Source of the DNA: Ptychodera flava
Taxonomy: Eukaryota > Hemichordata > Enteropneusta > Ptychoderidae
Direction of reading: 5' to 3'
DNA length: 64,000 bases
NCBI RefSeq assembly: GCF_041260155.1
Contig: NC_091931.1
Coordinates: 17,993,166-18,057,165 of the forward strand
Of this stretch, positions 1 through 30,370 are shown piece by piece; position 1 is the first letter of the stretch, and each line of letters begins with the position of its first letter. The position numbers and the translations under genes are program-made. Below the pieces are notes generated by a model. It had not been told where the DNA came from, did no database searches, and saw nothing but the letters and a program-made list of their open reading frames with translations.

Positions 1-695
1 TGCCACCCTGTCAGGTGGCTGATGTCATTCTCCACTTGCAAGTGAACGCAGGGAAGCAAATATCCCGGTCTGCACTTGATGTGGAACTGGAAAAGGGAAG
101 TGTTCTGGGCTTTGTTGGGATACAGGCTGGATCCCCTGCCAAGACGGCACCACTGGTTGATGAATTCTTTGATGAAGCCTCCGTGGGTGACCAAGAGGAT
201 GCTGACCTTTCGTGGTGATGATCGGCTTGGCAGAGGGTTTCCATGTGGGGGTCTGGTGGATTGCATATCGGTATGTGGGGCGAGAAAAGTCTCCGCTAAT
301 CTCCTGGCAAATATCTCTGCCCTCTTCATGACGTCCTGCCAGCTCTCGCCCCTCTCGGGGGAGTACAACCTTGAGGATATCCCAGCAGCCTTTGCCATTT
401 TCTCGTGAGTGCCGTACCCTTTGCCTTCCAGAACGCCCGCAGCTCTCTCCCTGACCATGGGCTCCAGGTACACATTTTGCATCGGCCGACACTTCATGAT
501 GCAGGCAGCTGTCTGCTGGGTTCTCAGCAAGTCGCTGCAGATGATGACATCAAAGTGTTCCTTCGCCAGCCTGTGTCCGAGTCGCTCGGCTTGCAAGGCT
601 CCGAGCTTAGTAAGACAGCCATCAGACTGCCCCTGAATAGTCCTGCTTTTGTTGGCTACAGTCTCGCCATGACGGACAAACGTTAGGGTCAGCAT
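1..695 (-). CDS. TIGAR: TIGAR-like fructose-2,6-bisphosphatase (histidine phosphatase), 3' end cut by window edge
   Basis: A continuous frame of 231 codons starts at the ATG at 695-693 and runs off the left edge without a stop. An in-frame TGA lies a few codons upstream of this ATG, and the RHG motif follows at residues 8-10, so the start is well placed. Visible histidine-phosphatase landmarks are VRHGET (His9 would be the phosphate acceptor), SDLLRTQQT (54-62), RERAAGVLEGK (82-92, with the acidic Glu83), PERGESW (113-119) and LLVTHGGF (168-174, second catalytic His171). The pattern RERxxGVxEGK plus IQGQ after the RHG motif matches TIGAR better than PFKFB or phosphoglycerate mutase. TIGAR removes the 2-phosphate of fructose-2,6-bisphosphate and lowers glycolytic flux. 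Vertebrate TIGAR is split by introns; here no intron is seen in 231 codons. A related histidine phosphatase is the alternative. Confidence 0.78.
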   Translation of the reverse strand, partial: MLTLTFVRHGETVANKSRTIQGQSDGCLTKLGALQAERLGHRLAKEHFDVIICSDLLRTQQTAACIMKCRPMQNVYLEPMVRERAAGVLEGKGYGTHEKMAKAAGISSRLYSPERGESWQDVMKRAEIFARRLAETFLAPHTDMQSTRPPHGNPLPSRSSPRKVSILLVTHGGFIKEFINQWCRLGRGSSLYPNKAQNTSLFQFHIKCRPGYLLPCVHLQVENDISHLTGW

Positions 696-699
696 CGGG

Positions 700-3600
700 A
701 CATGTGCTCATGTGTTGAATTGTTTGATGGAGCTGACAGTCAAAAATCCCCAGTACAATCTGGAAAGCAATGAAGCAATGTATACATCAGTGTATGTACT
801 CTTGTACCAACACCAAAGTCTGTTGCAAAATAGAATTTTTTATCATAAATGTAAATGTTATGTATCAGGAGCTAGATTTAATCTTCCATTTTACACTACT
901 GTAAATTTCAAAAGTACATGAAGGAAGAAACTGTTTTAAAAGTTGGCTCTCATCAAATTTCATACATCTATTATAACCTAATATTGGGGAAAACTATATG
1001 TATATGTATATACAGATATTAAAATGCAGATTTCACACAACAAGATCTTGTAGATGAAGATGTTGTAAATACACGTTATGCATGGATACCAACTCAGAAT
1101 TTTAAAAGGTCAATGATCGGAAAGATTGAGATTGTTCAGGATTATGAAACTGTCAAGGTACAGTAGGTTTCTACACACAAGTAAGTTGGTATACATGTAC
1201 ACTGGCTGCACTGTCATGCAGCACATGAAATTAAGTCTTTTTGCCTGTTCAAGAGAGGTCAAATTACCATGACCTTGGAATGACAGTACTGCATTTTAAA
1301 AATTTCTGTATATGTCCACATTTGACATGTTGAATCAAACAATGTTACCTTTGTGATGATGATTGATTCCATCAGATTCTAGTCAATACTACATGTGCAG
1401 CAGTGTAGGTTAACAGTGGACCATGAGAAACTAATCAGCATTAGTTGATGGAATTAAATCAGGTAACAGTTCATCTACAAGTATCTATCATATGACATTT
1501 GCAATTGGATAAATTCGCCAAGATGTTCTGAGTTTGTTTCACAGTGGCATACACAGAAGTTTTAAAATATTAATCATGCACACAGTAATTCCAGTACCTC
1601 GTATTAGCAGATATATGGTATGGACTTCAAAGATGCATACACCTGTTCCTCATATTTGGCTAAAATTTGGTTAGTGTGATACAACAGCAAGGAGGTTGTT
1701 TGAAGTCTGTTTTAAAAATATCGTATTCCACCTGATTAAACAAACACTTATGTACATGTACCATTTCAGTCCAATTTAGTCATGTTTCAATTCACAAAAG
1801 TACATGCATGGGCTAAAGGTCAAATGGTTGTCCAGGAAAATGTGTGTGACAAGCAAACATGATGATCTGTACCAGATGTAATACTGTTAGTTTTGACAAG
1901 AATGGACACATTTTCAATCTGCATATCACAGCCAACCTAAAAAAAGATGTTCAGAGATAAGGAAGGTTGAATAAGTGCCTTTCAATGGTACATACATGTA
2001 AATGTATGGACATTAAGGTAGAGCTGCATGTTGCCAACAGTTTTTTCAAAGCAATATTTCTCATCAAAGATGACAAGGAAACCCCCTCATACTATATACA
2101 TGTATTTCTAAAATGCAGAGACTCTAAAGTTTAGTATGGTAGCAGTAGTTTGCTCAAAGGATGAAGTGCGTGTATATTTGGGGTGGAAAACCTCAAATTT
2201 GGTATTATTAATGATAAAAATTGATTTAAGTAAAAAACTTGACGCTATTTTCTGAAATGTAATATTTCGCTGTAAAGAAGAGCATATGTAGAAAAGCACG
2301 ACTACTATTTACCTTGCATTATCTATCCCCATTCTAAAATGGCAAGGGTTGAAAGACCAACACTCAAAAAAGTGATTAAAATCATGATTATCAAACTTAA
2401 AATGCCTCTTATTAATAATTTAAGAATTTTGTTGCCAAAAAATTTGTTGTTTTGTTATATAGTAATTAAAGAACATAATGTGAAAATTTCAGAAAATTTG
2501 ACCCAGCCACAGTGGAGTTAAATTCTTTGGAATTTTTAAATTGGGAGGAAAAAGAAGACAGGAAATCAGGTGATTTACAGACATTTGCATAAATTAACAC
2601 TTCTTTATCACACAACTTATGACTGCTTGACAAGCTAAAAGGTGAACCAAACCAATATTTCAATCTTGGGTTAACAAATTAATTAAAATTGAATATTTAA
2701 AAAAAGGTGATTTTTGAGCAAGATACGCTGTGTTGGGTGCAGCGCCCCCTTAATACAGACTGATTTGGGCTATTTCAATATGATGTATGATGGTACTGTC
2801 TCTGCACTATTTGCAATCATTACATAAAAAAAATCAAATACCAATTTGACAAGCACCACCGACTACCCTGTTCTGATTTAGATGCCACTGACTGACCAGG
2901 CATACACGTACATTGTACATGTACAACGTAGGTGCCATCAAAATAATTGCATTTCAAAAAGACAACAGTGTTTTTGCGAAGTCATGGAACTTGACTAGTT
3001 GTATTCCAGTTCTGTCTAAAACATGTCTAAGTCCTAGCGGTGACAATGTGAGGCGACTATATGAATAGCAATACATGTATATATTTAAAAACTGACGCTT
3101 CAGATGTGGTTTGCATGCTGCTAAAAGGTGAATTCAACTGTCATGACCACCAAGTATTTATAAACAAGTGATCTCTTTGCGCCAAAGGCTGGGTTGGGAT
3201 TTACATATACTTCAAAACATTTAGCAGCATAGTGCTAGCATCCAACACCCAGCAATATGGGTCTTCTTTCAGAAATACGAAACATGGTCCCTCCAATTGA
3301 TGGGTGGTAGAAAGGTGCAGTGGCAATTGCATTTGGGAAGTCACATTTGTTTGCTTATGATATTATAAATTGCCTCATTTGGCATTAAAGTAATACACCA
3401 CACATTATATTTATACAAAATTTATTTTCTGCTACCAGCGTGTCATGGTCATGTACATGTACCTACTACATGGTCGGTTGCAAAGGCTATCAGGGAATCA
3501 TCTTGAGAGGTACTCTGCATTGTTTGAATCAGTTTACAGAAGCAATACCAATATGCAATACATACACACCTGTAGTTTCACTCATCAGTTTGCTCAAATT

Positions 3601-6600
3601 TTGATTAACAGAAATTTTCAATTCATGAATCATTTCGGATAAAACTTTTCCAACAAAATCATCAAAAACAACTGTAAAGTATGTAATATCCCGAAATTAA
3701 GCACCCTTATTTATCATTGATATATTGATAATGGTTACAATGTTTGTGTTTGCAAACTTTTCGACAGAAATCAATTTAAAATGCTAAATTTTCTGGAGCT
3801 CTCTTTCTTGTTGCTTGATCAGAAGCATTGATGCCATCTTAAGTATCTTGCCCATGCCTTCAAAGTCAATGATCCAAAAAAGCGTTTTCTTTTGTGCTGG
3901 CAAACAGCGACATAATTCATATTTAAGCAATAAATCACACCCAGTAAATAAACATCAAAAAGGAAATGTTTCTCTGGCTGAGAGCTTGTGCCTGTTCCAA
4001 CCTTGCTACATTGCATATATAGCACTGTTATTTTCACGTCTTGACCAATCAGATTGCAGTATTTGCGCCATCAATACATTTGTCTGATATAATTATGGAT
4101 ATATACATGTGCATCCGATCATAACTAAATCTGTCCTGAAACTTGTAAAAAGAAATCTTGCTGAAGGGATTCTCTTACATGCTACACCGTAACACAAGAT
4201 GTATTATATACAGTACAGTACAGTGTATACATATGTGATGTAAACAAAGGTAACCCCGTGACATCATCACCAGCTAAATTGCAAACATCCTGCTTTCCTA
4301 ATTTGGAATTCAACTATTATCATTCCCTTATTACTTTGAATTGCTGGGACACACATCTGAGCTGAGTGGTAGAATAGCGGTGGAATCAGATACAACGATT
4401 TCCACACAGAAAATTGAAAAATTTCCAACTATTTTAATATCTCAATGAGCGATGCATATAACAGATCCGTTTGACCACGGGGCAAATACAGTACATCTGC
4501 AGTATATGTCTAAATTTGGAAGACACCAGACTCAGTGCGACGGCATGTTGCCTGACCTCTGTGCCATCCAATGTTTATGTTTGACCCCAGCACCATACCA
4601 AGAATTCTTCATGATATATGTGAATGAAAGAAAATAATTCAGCTTGATGATTCATTGCTAGTGAATGCGCATGATATTGCTGGGTGAATCTTTTCCTTTC
4701 AGACACAGACAAAGAACCTTTTTAATTTTTCTCTTGCACTATTCATATAAATAGTAAAAGCTTAATATGAATATCAAAAAATATAACATAACTAAGAAAT
4801 AACAATACGCAAAGAATACATGTGTATATGCATAATAACAAGCGTTAATTCTTACAATTAATTCTGATGGCATTCTTTGGTTTGTAGTGCCTCCCATTAA
4901 TGTGCTTTGTTACAGTAAGATATGCCTATTAGGGGTTTGCTTGAACTACAGATATACTCTTATATTACAGATATACTCTTATATTAATAACCTGACTAGT
5001 AAGAAGCAATGGTGTTTTAAATGCATCTCCAAGGAGTCGAGGCTGCAGAGGAAAGGAGTCCTATACATGTACATGACATTTTCAGAGAGGAATGTGCATA
5101 CACAAGAATTCTCAGAAGACTAAACCATCACTGTTGATCAGCAACTACATGTAATGCAGTCTGTGTTTCCTGTTCATACAAGGATTCATTTTTAGCGATG
5201 CAAGAGATCTGATATACGAGAACAGCCTGGATGGAATAGTTTTGAAAATGAATTTCCATTTCAGTTATTCTAAACATGATTCAGTTGGTTGCACAAAAAT
5301 GATCTTTTTTTAATTTTACTTCTAATTTTGCCACTATTTTCAACGGAAGATTTTTCAATGAGAAGGAAAAAATGTTGTCTGTCAAATTAGTAGGTTTACT
5401 ATGATTCTTATGAAAAGAAAATCACTTCGAATATTTGTGAAAATTCCAGCCAAGCTTCAGTTTAAAGCTTATCAATGCATAGCACAAATATTATGATTTA
5501 GTGTACAACAGCGTTTAAAAAAAAATCATTATCTTGTATCAATTATAGTCACTTTACTTTCCATACCTTGCGGACTATCTAAGGCCTTTGACTGTACGAT
5601 CTAAAATTTGTGATGGGTCATTAAAATTTTTTTTATCTTACACTTGCAGGGTGTATGTCATCATGTGAGCATGTGCAGCGCTGTGTGGCCTGCAAAGGCA
5701 TTTACATACTGCTGCATATGTAGCACTTTTTGATGTCATGTATAATGTATCAAAAGGCATTTTAGTACATGTATATGTTTGCCAAGCACGTACGCTTCAC
5801 TACGATTTGAACAGATCAACTACTGTATTAAAGAATAGATTTACAGGCGGGCAATTACTTACTGAGTAAGAGTGAGAGAGCAGTATATACAGAGATGCAT
5901 CCCTTTTTGGTTTTCTGATACAAACTCTCTCAAAATTGCAAGAATTGGATTGTCTGATATTTCACTGATTTTGTTGAGGTCAAAGTTTACGATCACACTG
6001 ACTTTAATTTGAAAAAAAAATGTGACAATGGTCTTTGGGTAAAATAACTGCTTGTAGAAAGAAAAAAAAATTGCGATGACCTATGCCCTTGCAAAAACTG
6101 CATACCTTAGAAAGGATCTTTATTGACATGTCTCTGTCATCTGGAAAGTAACTGAATTTGATAGACAATTTTTAAGGAAGAAGTGGTTGTGGGTATATTA
6201 TATTTCCCTTTAAATTCTAAGACCAAATGCCTTGCAATGATATATGTAAATAACACTAATATTGATACTCAATTAGAAAAAAAATGACTGGTGTATATTT
6301 TGATATAGGACACAAAATTAACTTTGGCTCCCAAAAAGTTAAATAAAACTCACCAAATAGTTTGCAGAGAATTATACCGGTAATGCCTGTTTGGGAAGTG
6401 ACTTTGATGAATTTAGAGGCATACATGCCTCGAAATTTGTTTCAACATCAGGTTTCAATCATGGATAGGAGAAAAATCTGATTAACTGGACAACACATGA
6501 CACTTGACAAGTCACTTGTTATCTTTTTTTGTGACATTATTGTCAGTCTTCCATGGCACCATTGTCTGGGTACAACTATTGTGCAGTGTATATTGAATGT

Positions 6601-6950
6601 GCACAAATCATTGTTTAGTGAGTGTTCAATCTGACCATATAAAGACAAAAGAAGCTAGCCATTCCATTCGCAGTGTTGAACACAAAGATTTATGAGAGTG
6701 TATACATATGCAGAATGTACCAACATCAATCCCTCCCTACCCAACTGTGGCAGACCAATATTTTTGATCAATTCAATATTTATCGGGTGTCTTCCGTTAA
6801 GATGTTCACGTCTAAGACACTATGCATCAACAAAATCCGACTCAGTTGTGTTGTGCTCGTATTTTTTCCGCTATAAACTGCCGCAGAACGCTAATAGCAG
6901 CACGTAACACATTTGAAACCCAATAATTTCTTAGCTGTAGTTGATGATAG
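700..6950. other. Intergenic or 5'-UTR-intron stretch without recognisable gene
   Basis: About 6.2 kb of AT-rich sequence. Open frames here are short, compositionally biased and match no family I recognise. A 19-base unit (cagatatactcttatatta) is repeated twice in tandem near 4949-4986. No tRNA, rRNA or coding exon could be supported. If the minus-strand donors near 7.1-7.8 kb belong to the TIGAR-like gene, this stretch would be its first intron; a possible acceptor (gactgtcag) lies just upstream of its ATG. Confidence 0.5.
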
Positions 6951-6959
6951 ATGAAGGAA

Positions 6960-7960
6960 AGTCTGCATATTTGAACTAAACCTGATTTACTACCGATCGC
7001 GTATCGCTCATTTCATCACTCAGAAATTATCATGGATATAGCGAGAATTCCGATTCGTGACTTCAAAGGTGGCAGACAAGTGTCAAGTTTTAACTGCGAG
7101 AAATGAGAAGCTGGGTATACGTCTCAGCCGGTCGAACTTACCTTCGAGTGCAGTGAACGAGCGAACATGCACAGATATTTCTTCCACTATAAACTTACCT
7201 AGTGTTATCTGAATACAAATATGCACCCCTGGTGTCTCGGTTATGAATATTTTAGCACGTAAGACACAGTTTACGTCTTGAATAATAAATGCCGCCGGTG
7301 TCTTTATGATTGCCGGTGGCTGTAATTGTTTTGTTGTACAACTTGTGTAATCACATCGCCACTGCTAATGGGGACCGAATTACGACCCTGCAAAGTATGA
7401 ACTGTTCTCATAAATGTTCCATACTTACTCAAGTATGCTGTCCTTTACCAATTAACTGATTTAGTTCGACAGTGTGATTGCTTGCCGCTTGGTTAGAACT
7501 AGGTACCCAAACCACTATCTCAACATATAGTTGAATCACTGACTCAGATCAGTCGCATGCCAGTGTAGGTCAAAGGTTGATTTCTTTAAAGCCCTTTAAC
7601 TGTACAAATATTTTTACTTTCCTTGAGATTGAATAAAAAAAGTTGTACAAATTTGTTTATGAGTGATTATCAGTTAGCCCTAAATTTTATATTTTGTTAG
7701 CTGATGGCAAAAAGAAGGGAAACAAATATCAACACAGACTTGTTCACATATTAGGGTACCATATTAATATATCATACTTACCTAGGTGGTTTATGTTAAT
7801 TAGCAAGTACGTCGACGAACTTTCTTGTATTTACTGTCCGGCTTTGGACTCTCACAGCGAGAAAAACTAGATGGTCTCTGCGTTACGACAGAAGCACTTC
7901 CTGAATGGCTTGCCACTAACGAAAACGTCTGTACAAAGTGACTTGTCTGGTAAGATCAAA
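6960..7960. promoter_or_regulatory. Candidate bidirectional promoter / first-exon region between TIGAR-like gene and VSP
   Basis: This segment is visibly richer in CpG than its surroundings. On the minus strand four perfect gtaagt donors occur, at plus positions 7136-7141, 7193-7198, 7423-7428 and 7776-7781; three follow an AG-ended exon edge (gaag, ctag, ctag). On the plus strand a donor (cttgtctg/gtaagat) lies at 7949/7950. They look like non-coding first exons of a leftward gene (probably the TIGAR-like one) and of the rightward VSP gene, whose 5'-UTR acceptor could be the tttcag ending at 8926. No TATA box or initiator was identified. This is inference from splice motifs only. Confidence 0.4.
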
Positions 7961-8226
7961 ACAAAACTTCAAAGTAGATAGAACACTGTAATACCCACCC
8001 ACTAGTTAACTTATTAATACCAAATCTAAATCCTATCCAAACAGGAACAAATTGCAAATAAGTAGCGTTTATACATGACATCTACTTACTACCGGTATTA
8101 ACATCTAAAAGTATATTTTTTCACTAAAAAGACCAGAATTTTCATCTTAAACATAAACTTGTTTGCGCCTTTGTACAGTTGTACATGGTAGAAGGATAGA
8201 CAGAGAGTGCACGTATGTCCGTACTG

Positions 8227-8256
8227 CCACAGTCCCTCTGGATAGAGGGACTGTGG
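8227..8256. repeat. Perfect hairpin, 13-bp arms
   Basis: The arm ccacagtccctct (8227-8239) is followed after a 4-base loop by its exact complement (8244-8256). Flanking gtac-containing bases extend the symmetry imperfectly. Related but diverged hairpins occur at 12475-12511 and 30320-30370. Confidence 0.75.
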
Positions 8257-8344
8257 TACTGCGTACCATACCTACTAGTCACACTATTACCTATCAAATA
8301 TGTTGGTACATATGAAGTAAACCAAAATTTTGACTTTCTGAAAT

Positions 8345-8390
8345 GTTTTTACCATACACTTCTCAAAATTATAATATATATATAATATAA

Positions 8391-8436
<46 letters not shown>

Positions 8437-8544
8437 TATATTATATATATATATATGTGTGTATATATTTCTTCATATATGAATATATATATTATATTAT
8501 ATTATATTATATATTATAATATATGTAATATATAAATATATATA

Positions 8545-8600
<56 letters not shown>

Positions 8601-8641
8601 GAAGAAATTGTGTTTTTACCATTCACTACTCAAAATTATAA
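8345..8641. repeat. AT-dinucleotide satellite flanked by a direct repeat
   Basis: A TA-rich tract of roughly 230 bases (about 8372-8605), broken by short variants, is bracketed by two near-identical copies of gtttttaccat(a/t)cact(t/a)ctcaaaattataa, at about 8345-8376 and 8611-8641. It is immediately upstream of the VSP 5' UTR. Confidence 0.8.
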
Positions 8642-8994
8642 ATTATAATTAATATGAAGAAATATGTATGTGTGTTTGTGTACATGTATGTACTCGGACA
8701 TACTGTTCCCACACATGTACACTGTATGTACTTACGTACTGATGTACATGTAGCTGTGGTTTGCACTATTCCATGTGTTTAAGTTTCTGCTTTTTATCAT
8801 TTTATCAGGGCTGTAAAGAAGCTAGCAAATATTTTCTTTGCTTCTCCATTCAATCTCAGTCTCTTGGGTAACTTTAAGCTTTTACAGAGGAATAACAATC
8901 ATTAGCTTTGTGTTTTTGTCTTTCAGATTTTTTAGCCAGCAAACATTTATTGTTCAGTACTATAGTTTGGTCATGAGCACCATCTGAGCTGGAG

Positions 8995-27152
<18,158 letters not shown>

Positions 27153-27400
27153 GCACGCCTCGATGTCAGTAGGTACCAGGTGATCTGATCAACTGGCGAC
27201 AATTTGAATCGTGTCACATCTATGCAGTACAAGTGTGCATCATCCACATTATCATCAGATCCGTAATTTTTCATTCGGTATTATCCCATCCATGCAGAAT
27301 GTACAAGTTCATATGTATGAATGCCCACAGCCGTAATTTTGAATCAGAATATTTCCCCTGCTTTCAACCCTCTTCCCTGTGTATTGATGTAGCCACACTA

Positions 27401-27494
27401 TACACCTGTTCAACCCTGATTCCTGGTAAACTGGTCCATACTCTCTGTCGATAACAATAGGTTTGGGCCAAACCATGGTGGTGAAAGGGGTAAA
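27401..27494. mobile_element. MITE, family P copy (degenerate)
   Basis: It carries the family core ggtttgggccaaaccatggt followed by ggtgaaagggg, and an opening cacctgttcaaccc with a decayed TTAA. Compare the intact copies at 60270 and 37023. Confidence 0.55.
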
Positions 27495-28719
27495 GACAGC
27501 AGGGTGTTCCAAAATTCTTTATGGTGACACAGGTAACTTACGGGTAACCTTTAACAGGATTCTCAAATCCAAATTTTATGCCATGATTTTCCTTTAATTA
27601 ATCTGACAAAAGTGCAATGTTTTAGATCAATTTAACACTTACCATGACATGGTGAAACAGTTTTAAGGTGCATCAAGTGTCCTCTATCCAAAGTTGCAAA
27701 TGTTTTTCTCCTAAGTAGGGACAATATTAATTAATTGGAAATGCCACTGAAACAAGACATTGAGCTCTTACTATTGGCTCTAGACTATGCAACTATTCAG
27801 TGATACCTTTGTATAGGAATTATGGTTTTTTTTTTAATATTGTATGCAAAATTTTCCAGGTTTTCTTATGCAAATATTATATAATGTGAAACCAGCTTTT
27901 AAATTTTCTCACACCATAGTGGTAGCAATTTCAGTGTGTTGAAAACTGCAGTTTTCAATAGTTCGGACCTCATACACTATTTACATTTAGAGTTTGTGCT
28001 GAAAATGTCTGTTTTCATGGAAAAACTTGTCTGCAAGAGTTGAAATACAGACAATGATTTTATTGGTGCATAATTTCTCTGGAACACTATTGTTTTCAGG
28101 AAAATGACTTGTGATGCAATACTATGGATTACAACTTTATGCGTCTTTGGCATTTGTTTTTACTGTACACTTTTCAATTTCACATCAACTGCTAATGTAC
28201 GATGTGACAGATATTGTAAATTGATTATGCAATATGTTTATGTGTGGCCTCTAATCTGAGAGTCTACACGGGCATTAACATTTGGTTTCTGAGCATAGGG
28301 TGGCTTCAATAATTTAACCGTTTCCAGAACATCAGTCAGTCTAAGTAAATGTATTGACTCAGGGTTTTCAGTTCCCAACGATGATCAGAAACGTCCAATT
28401 CAAAACGTCTTATCTCAGCAATGTCTAATGCCAAATTTCCCCAATTAATTTATTACATGCCCGGAGCTCACATGCCCTCCATAGGATCCAATGGTAACTT
28501 GTTAATGATGTCACAGGCCACATAGTCATGTGAACTAACTCGACAACTTTTTGAGTTTAAAATAACAGAAATACATGTTTTACCCAGGAAATACTTTTTT
28601 GACAAAATTATGCATAAAAAATTTGACAAACCACATAAGTGATTTAAAATATATCAATGCGTTGTTCAACGATGAAAATCATTCCATTTGTTCAACAGAT
28701 TCTTGCCCAAGATGGAAAT

Positions 28720-29175
28720 AAAGCACACGATTGTGATTTGTATGTCAACCCAAAAAAATTTGAGAGCGAATTATGCAAGAGAGGCATGTAATAAAAACAT
28801 AGCCCAAACAAGGGACTACATACCCTCAAGGCAGGAGACCATTTGCCCGACTTACGTCGGGCATATGGTCACCTACCTTCAGGCACATAGTCCCATGTTT
28901 GGGCTATACTATATATTATTATTAGCTCACATTTGGTATACCAATGTGAGGAAAGCACACGATTGTAATTTGCATGTCAACCCAAAAAAATTTGAGAGCA
29001 AATTATGCAAGAGAGGCATGTAATAAAAACATAGCCCAAACATGGAACTACATACCCTCAAGGCAGGAGACCATTTGCCCGCGGGCATATGGTCACCTAC
29101 CTTCAGGCACATAGTCCCATGTTTGGGCTATACTATATATTATTATTAGCTCACATTTGGTATACCAATGTGAGG
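28720..29175. repeat. Two tandem copies of a fold-back unit (232 and 224 bp)
   Basis: Copy 1 is 28720-28951 and copy 2 is 28952-29175, nearly identical. Each holds a large hairpin: tagcccaaacaagggacta near its left side pairs with tagtcccatgtttgggcta, and an inner stem gcccg...cgggc closes the apex. Each ends in a 24-base near-palindrome, ctcacattTggtataccaatgtgag with one extra base. Copy 1 has an apex gcccgacttacgtcgggc; copy 2 has gcccgcgggc, exactly 8 bases shorter. Confidence 0.9.
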
Positions 29176-30319
29176 TTATCGCATAAGCTGAATCAGTTCA
29201 TTTGCATCTGATTTGCATGTCTGTATATTTGTGGGTATGCGCGGAATTATGTCCGTCACACACAAAGGCTCCCATACCGCCAAAGCTACCGTCTCAGTAT
29301 CTGGTGTACAGGTAGATGTAGGGGTTGAGATGTGAATTTGTTCAAATGAACACATCAGTGTCAAAAATGTGCAAATGAGGTAAGAAAAAGTGAAATCCTG
29401 CAAATGTGCAGAAGTAATGGCATGCCAGTAAGAAACAGGCCAACTCCACTGATCTTGAATCATTTCCTGTCATTGTTTCTGAACTGTTACATATTAACTG
29501 ACCTGATGAAACCATAGACAGAAGAGGGGGCGAAGACCGTCTATACTCAAACTAAGAGGGGCTTGTTTCTGCTATGCATGTTGCTAAAGTTGACCTCCAG
29601 TACCTAAAGTTTCGGACCTTAATTACTTTTGTCATTCCTGTTTATCTGGTTTAAATATTTCTTGTTGTTTTTCTGGTTGTACTGTGCAGAAATCATTGTC
29701 ATAACATCAACATAGAATTTTCCTCCACTGAACAGATAGAAACAACATTTATTGTTGATCATTGGTAACCCTTACTGGTATATACCAATTCTGATCAAAT
29801 TTGAGCGACACCGTATAATTGCGGTATTTTTCCTTATTGCTAAGTGCATTGGTGAGCATTTCTTACTGCACCAATCAAATGATGATCACTCATTATCAAT
29901 TGAAAGCATCATTTGCTTTAAATCATGCCTAAAAACCTAGTATCTGTTGCTTGAATAGATTTGGTATCAGCACGTAATAGATTTACGATCGCACATCTTT
30001 CAGCAGCATCAAAAATCTTAGAATGCTGGAACATGACATGGAACTAATTTGGGATGATTGGATCTTCATATTTTTCAAATTTCTCAAAAGTGTTAGGTGC
30101 CTATAGCTGAATGTTGCAATATTATAAATTACTCATAAAAACAAGTTTATAACTTAAAAAGAAAAGCAGGTGAGCTTACATTTGCAGATTAAACCGACAT
30201 TACTTCACAATCCAATTATCCCAAATTAGTTCCAATTGTGTTATAATTAAAATTTAGATCAGTCGACTACAAATGTAGGCACTTTTTTTTATCTCTCCAT
30301 TCTTTAAGTTCAGAAGTTC

Positions 30320-30370
30320 GTTTAAACCACGGTTCCTCTATCACTCTATCCAGAGGGACCGTGTTTAAAC
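30320..30370. repeat. Hairpin with about 19-bp arms, related to 8227-8256
   Basis: The left arm gtttaaaccacggttcctct (30320-30339) pairs with agagggaccgtgtttaaac (30352-30370) with one mismatch and one bulged base. The acggttcctct / agagggaccgt core resembles the hairpins at 8227 and 12475. Confidence 0.65.

Noticed and set aside
25..492. 155-codon open frame on the minus strand
   Set aside because: It overlaps the TIGAR-like gene in another frame; only the other frame has the RHG, RER and THGG motifs.
28720..29175. Direct repeats with hairpins considered as a CRISPR-like array
   Set aside because: Only two long units without unique spacers, in a eukaryotic genome.
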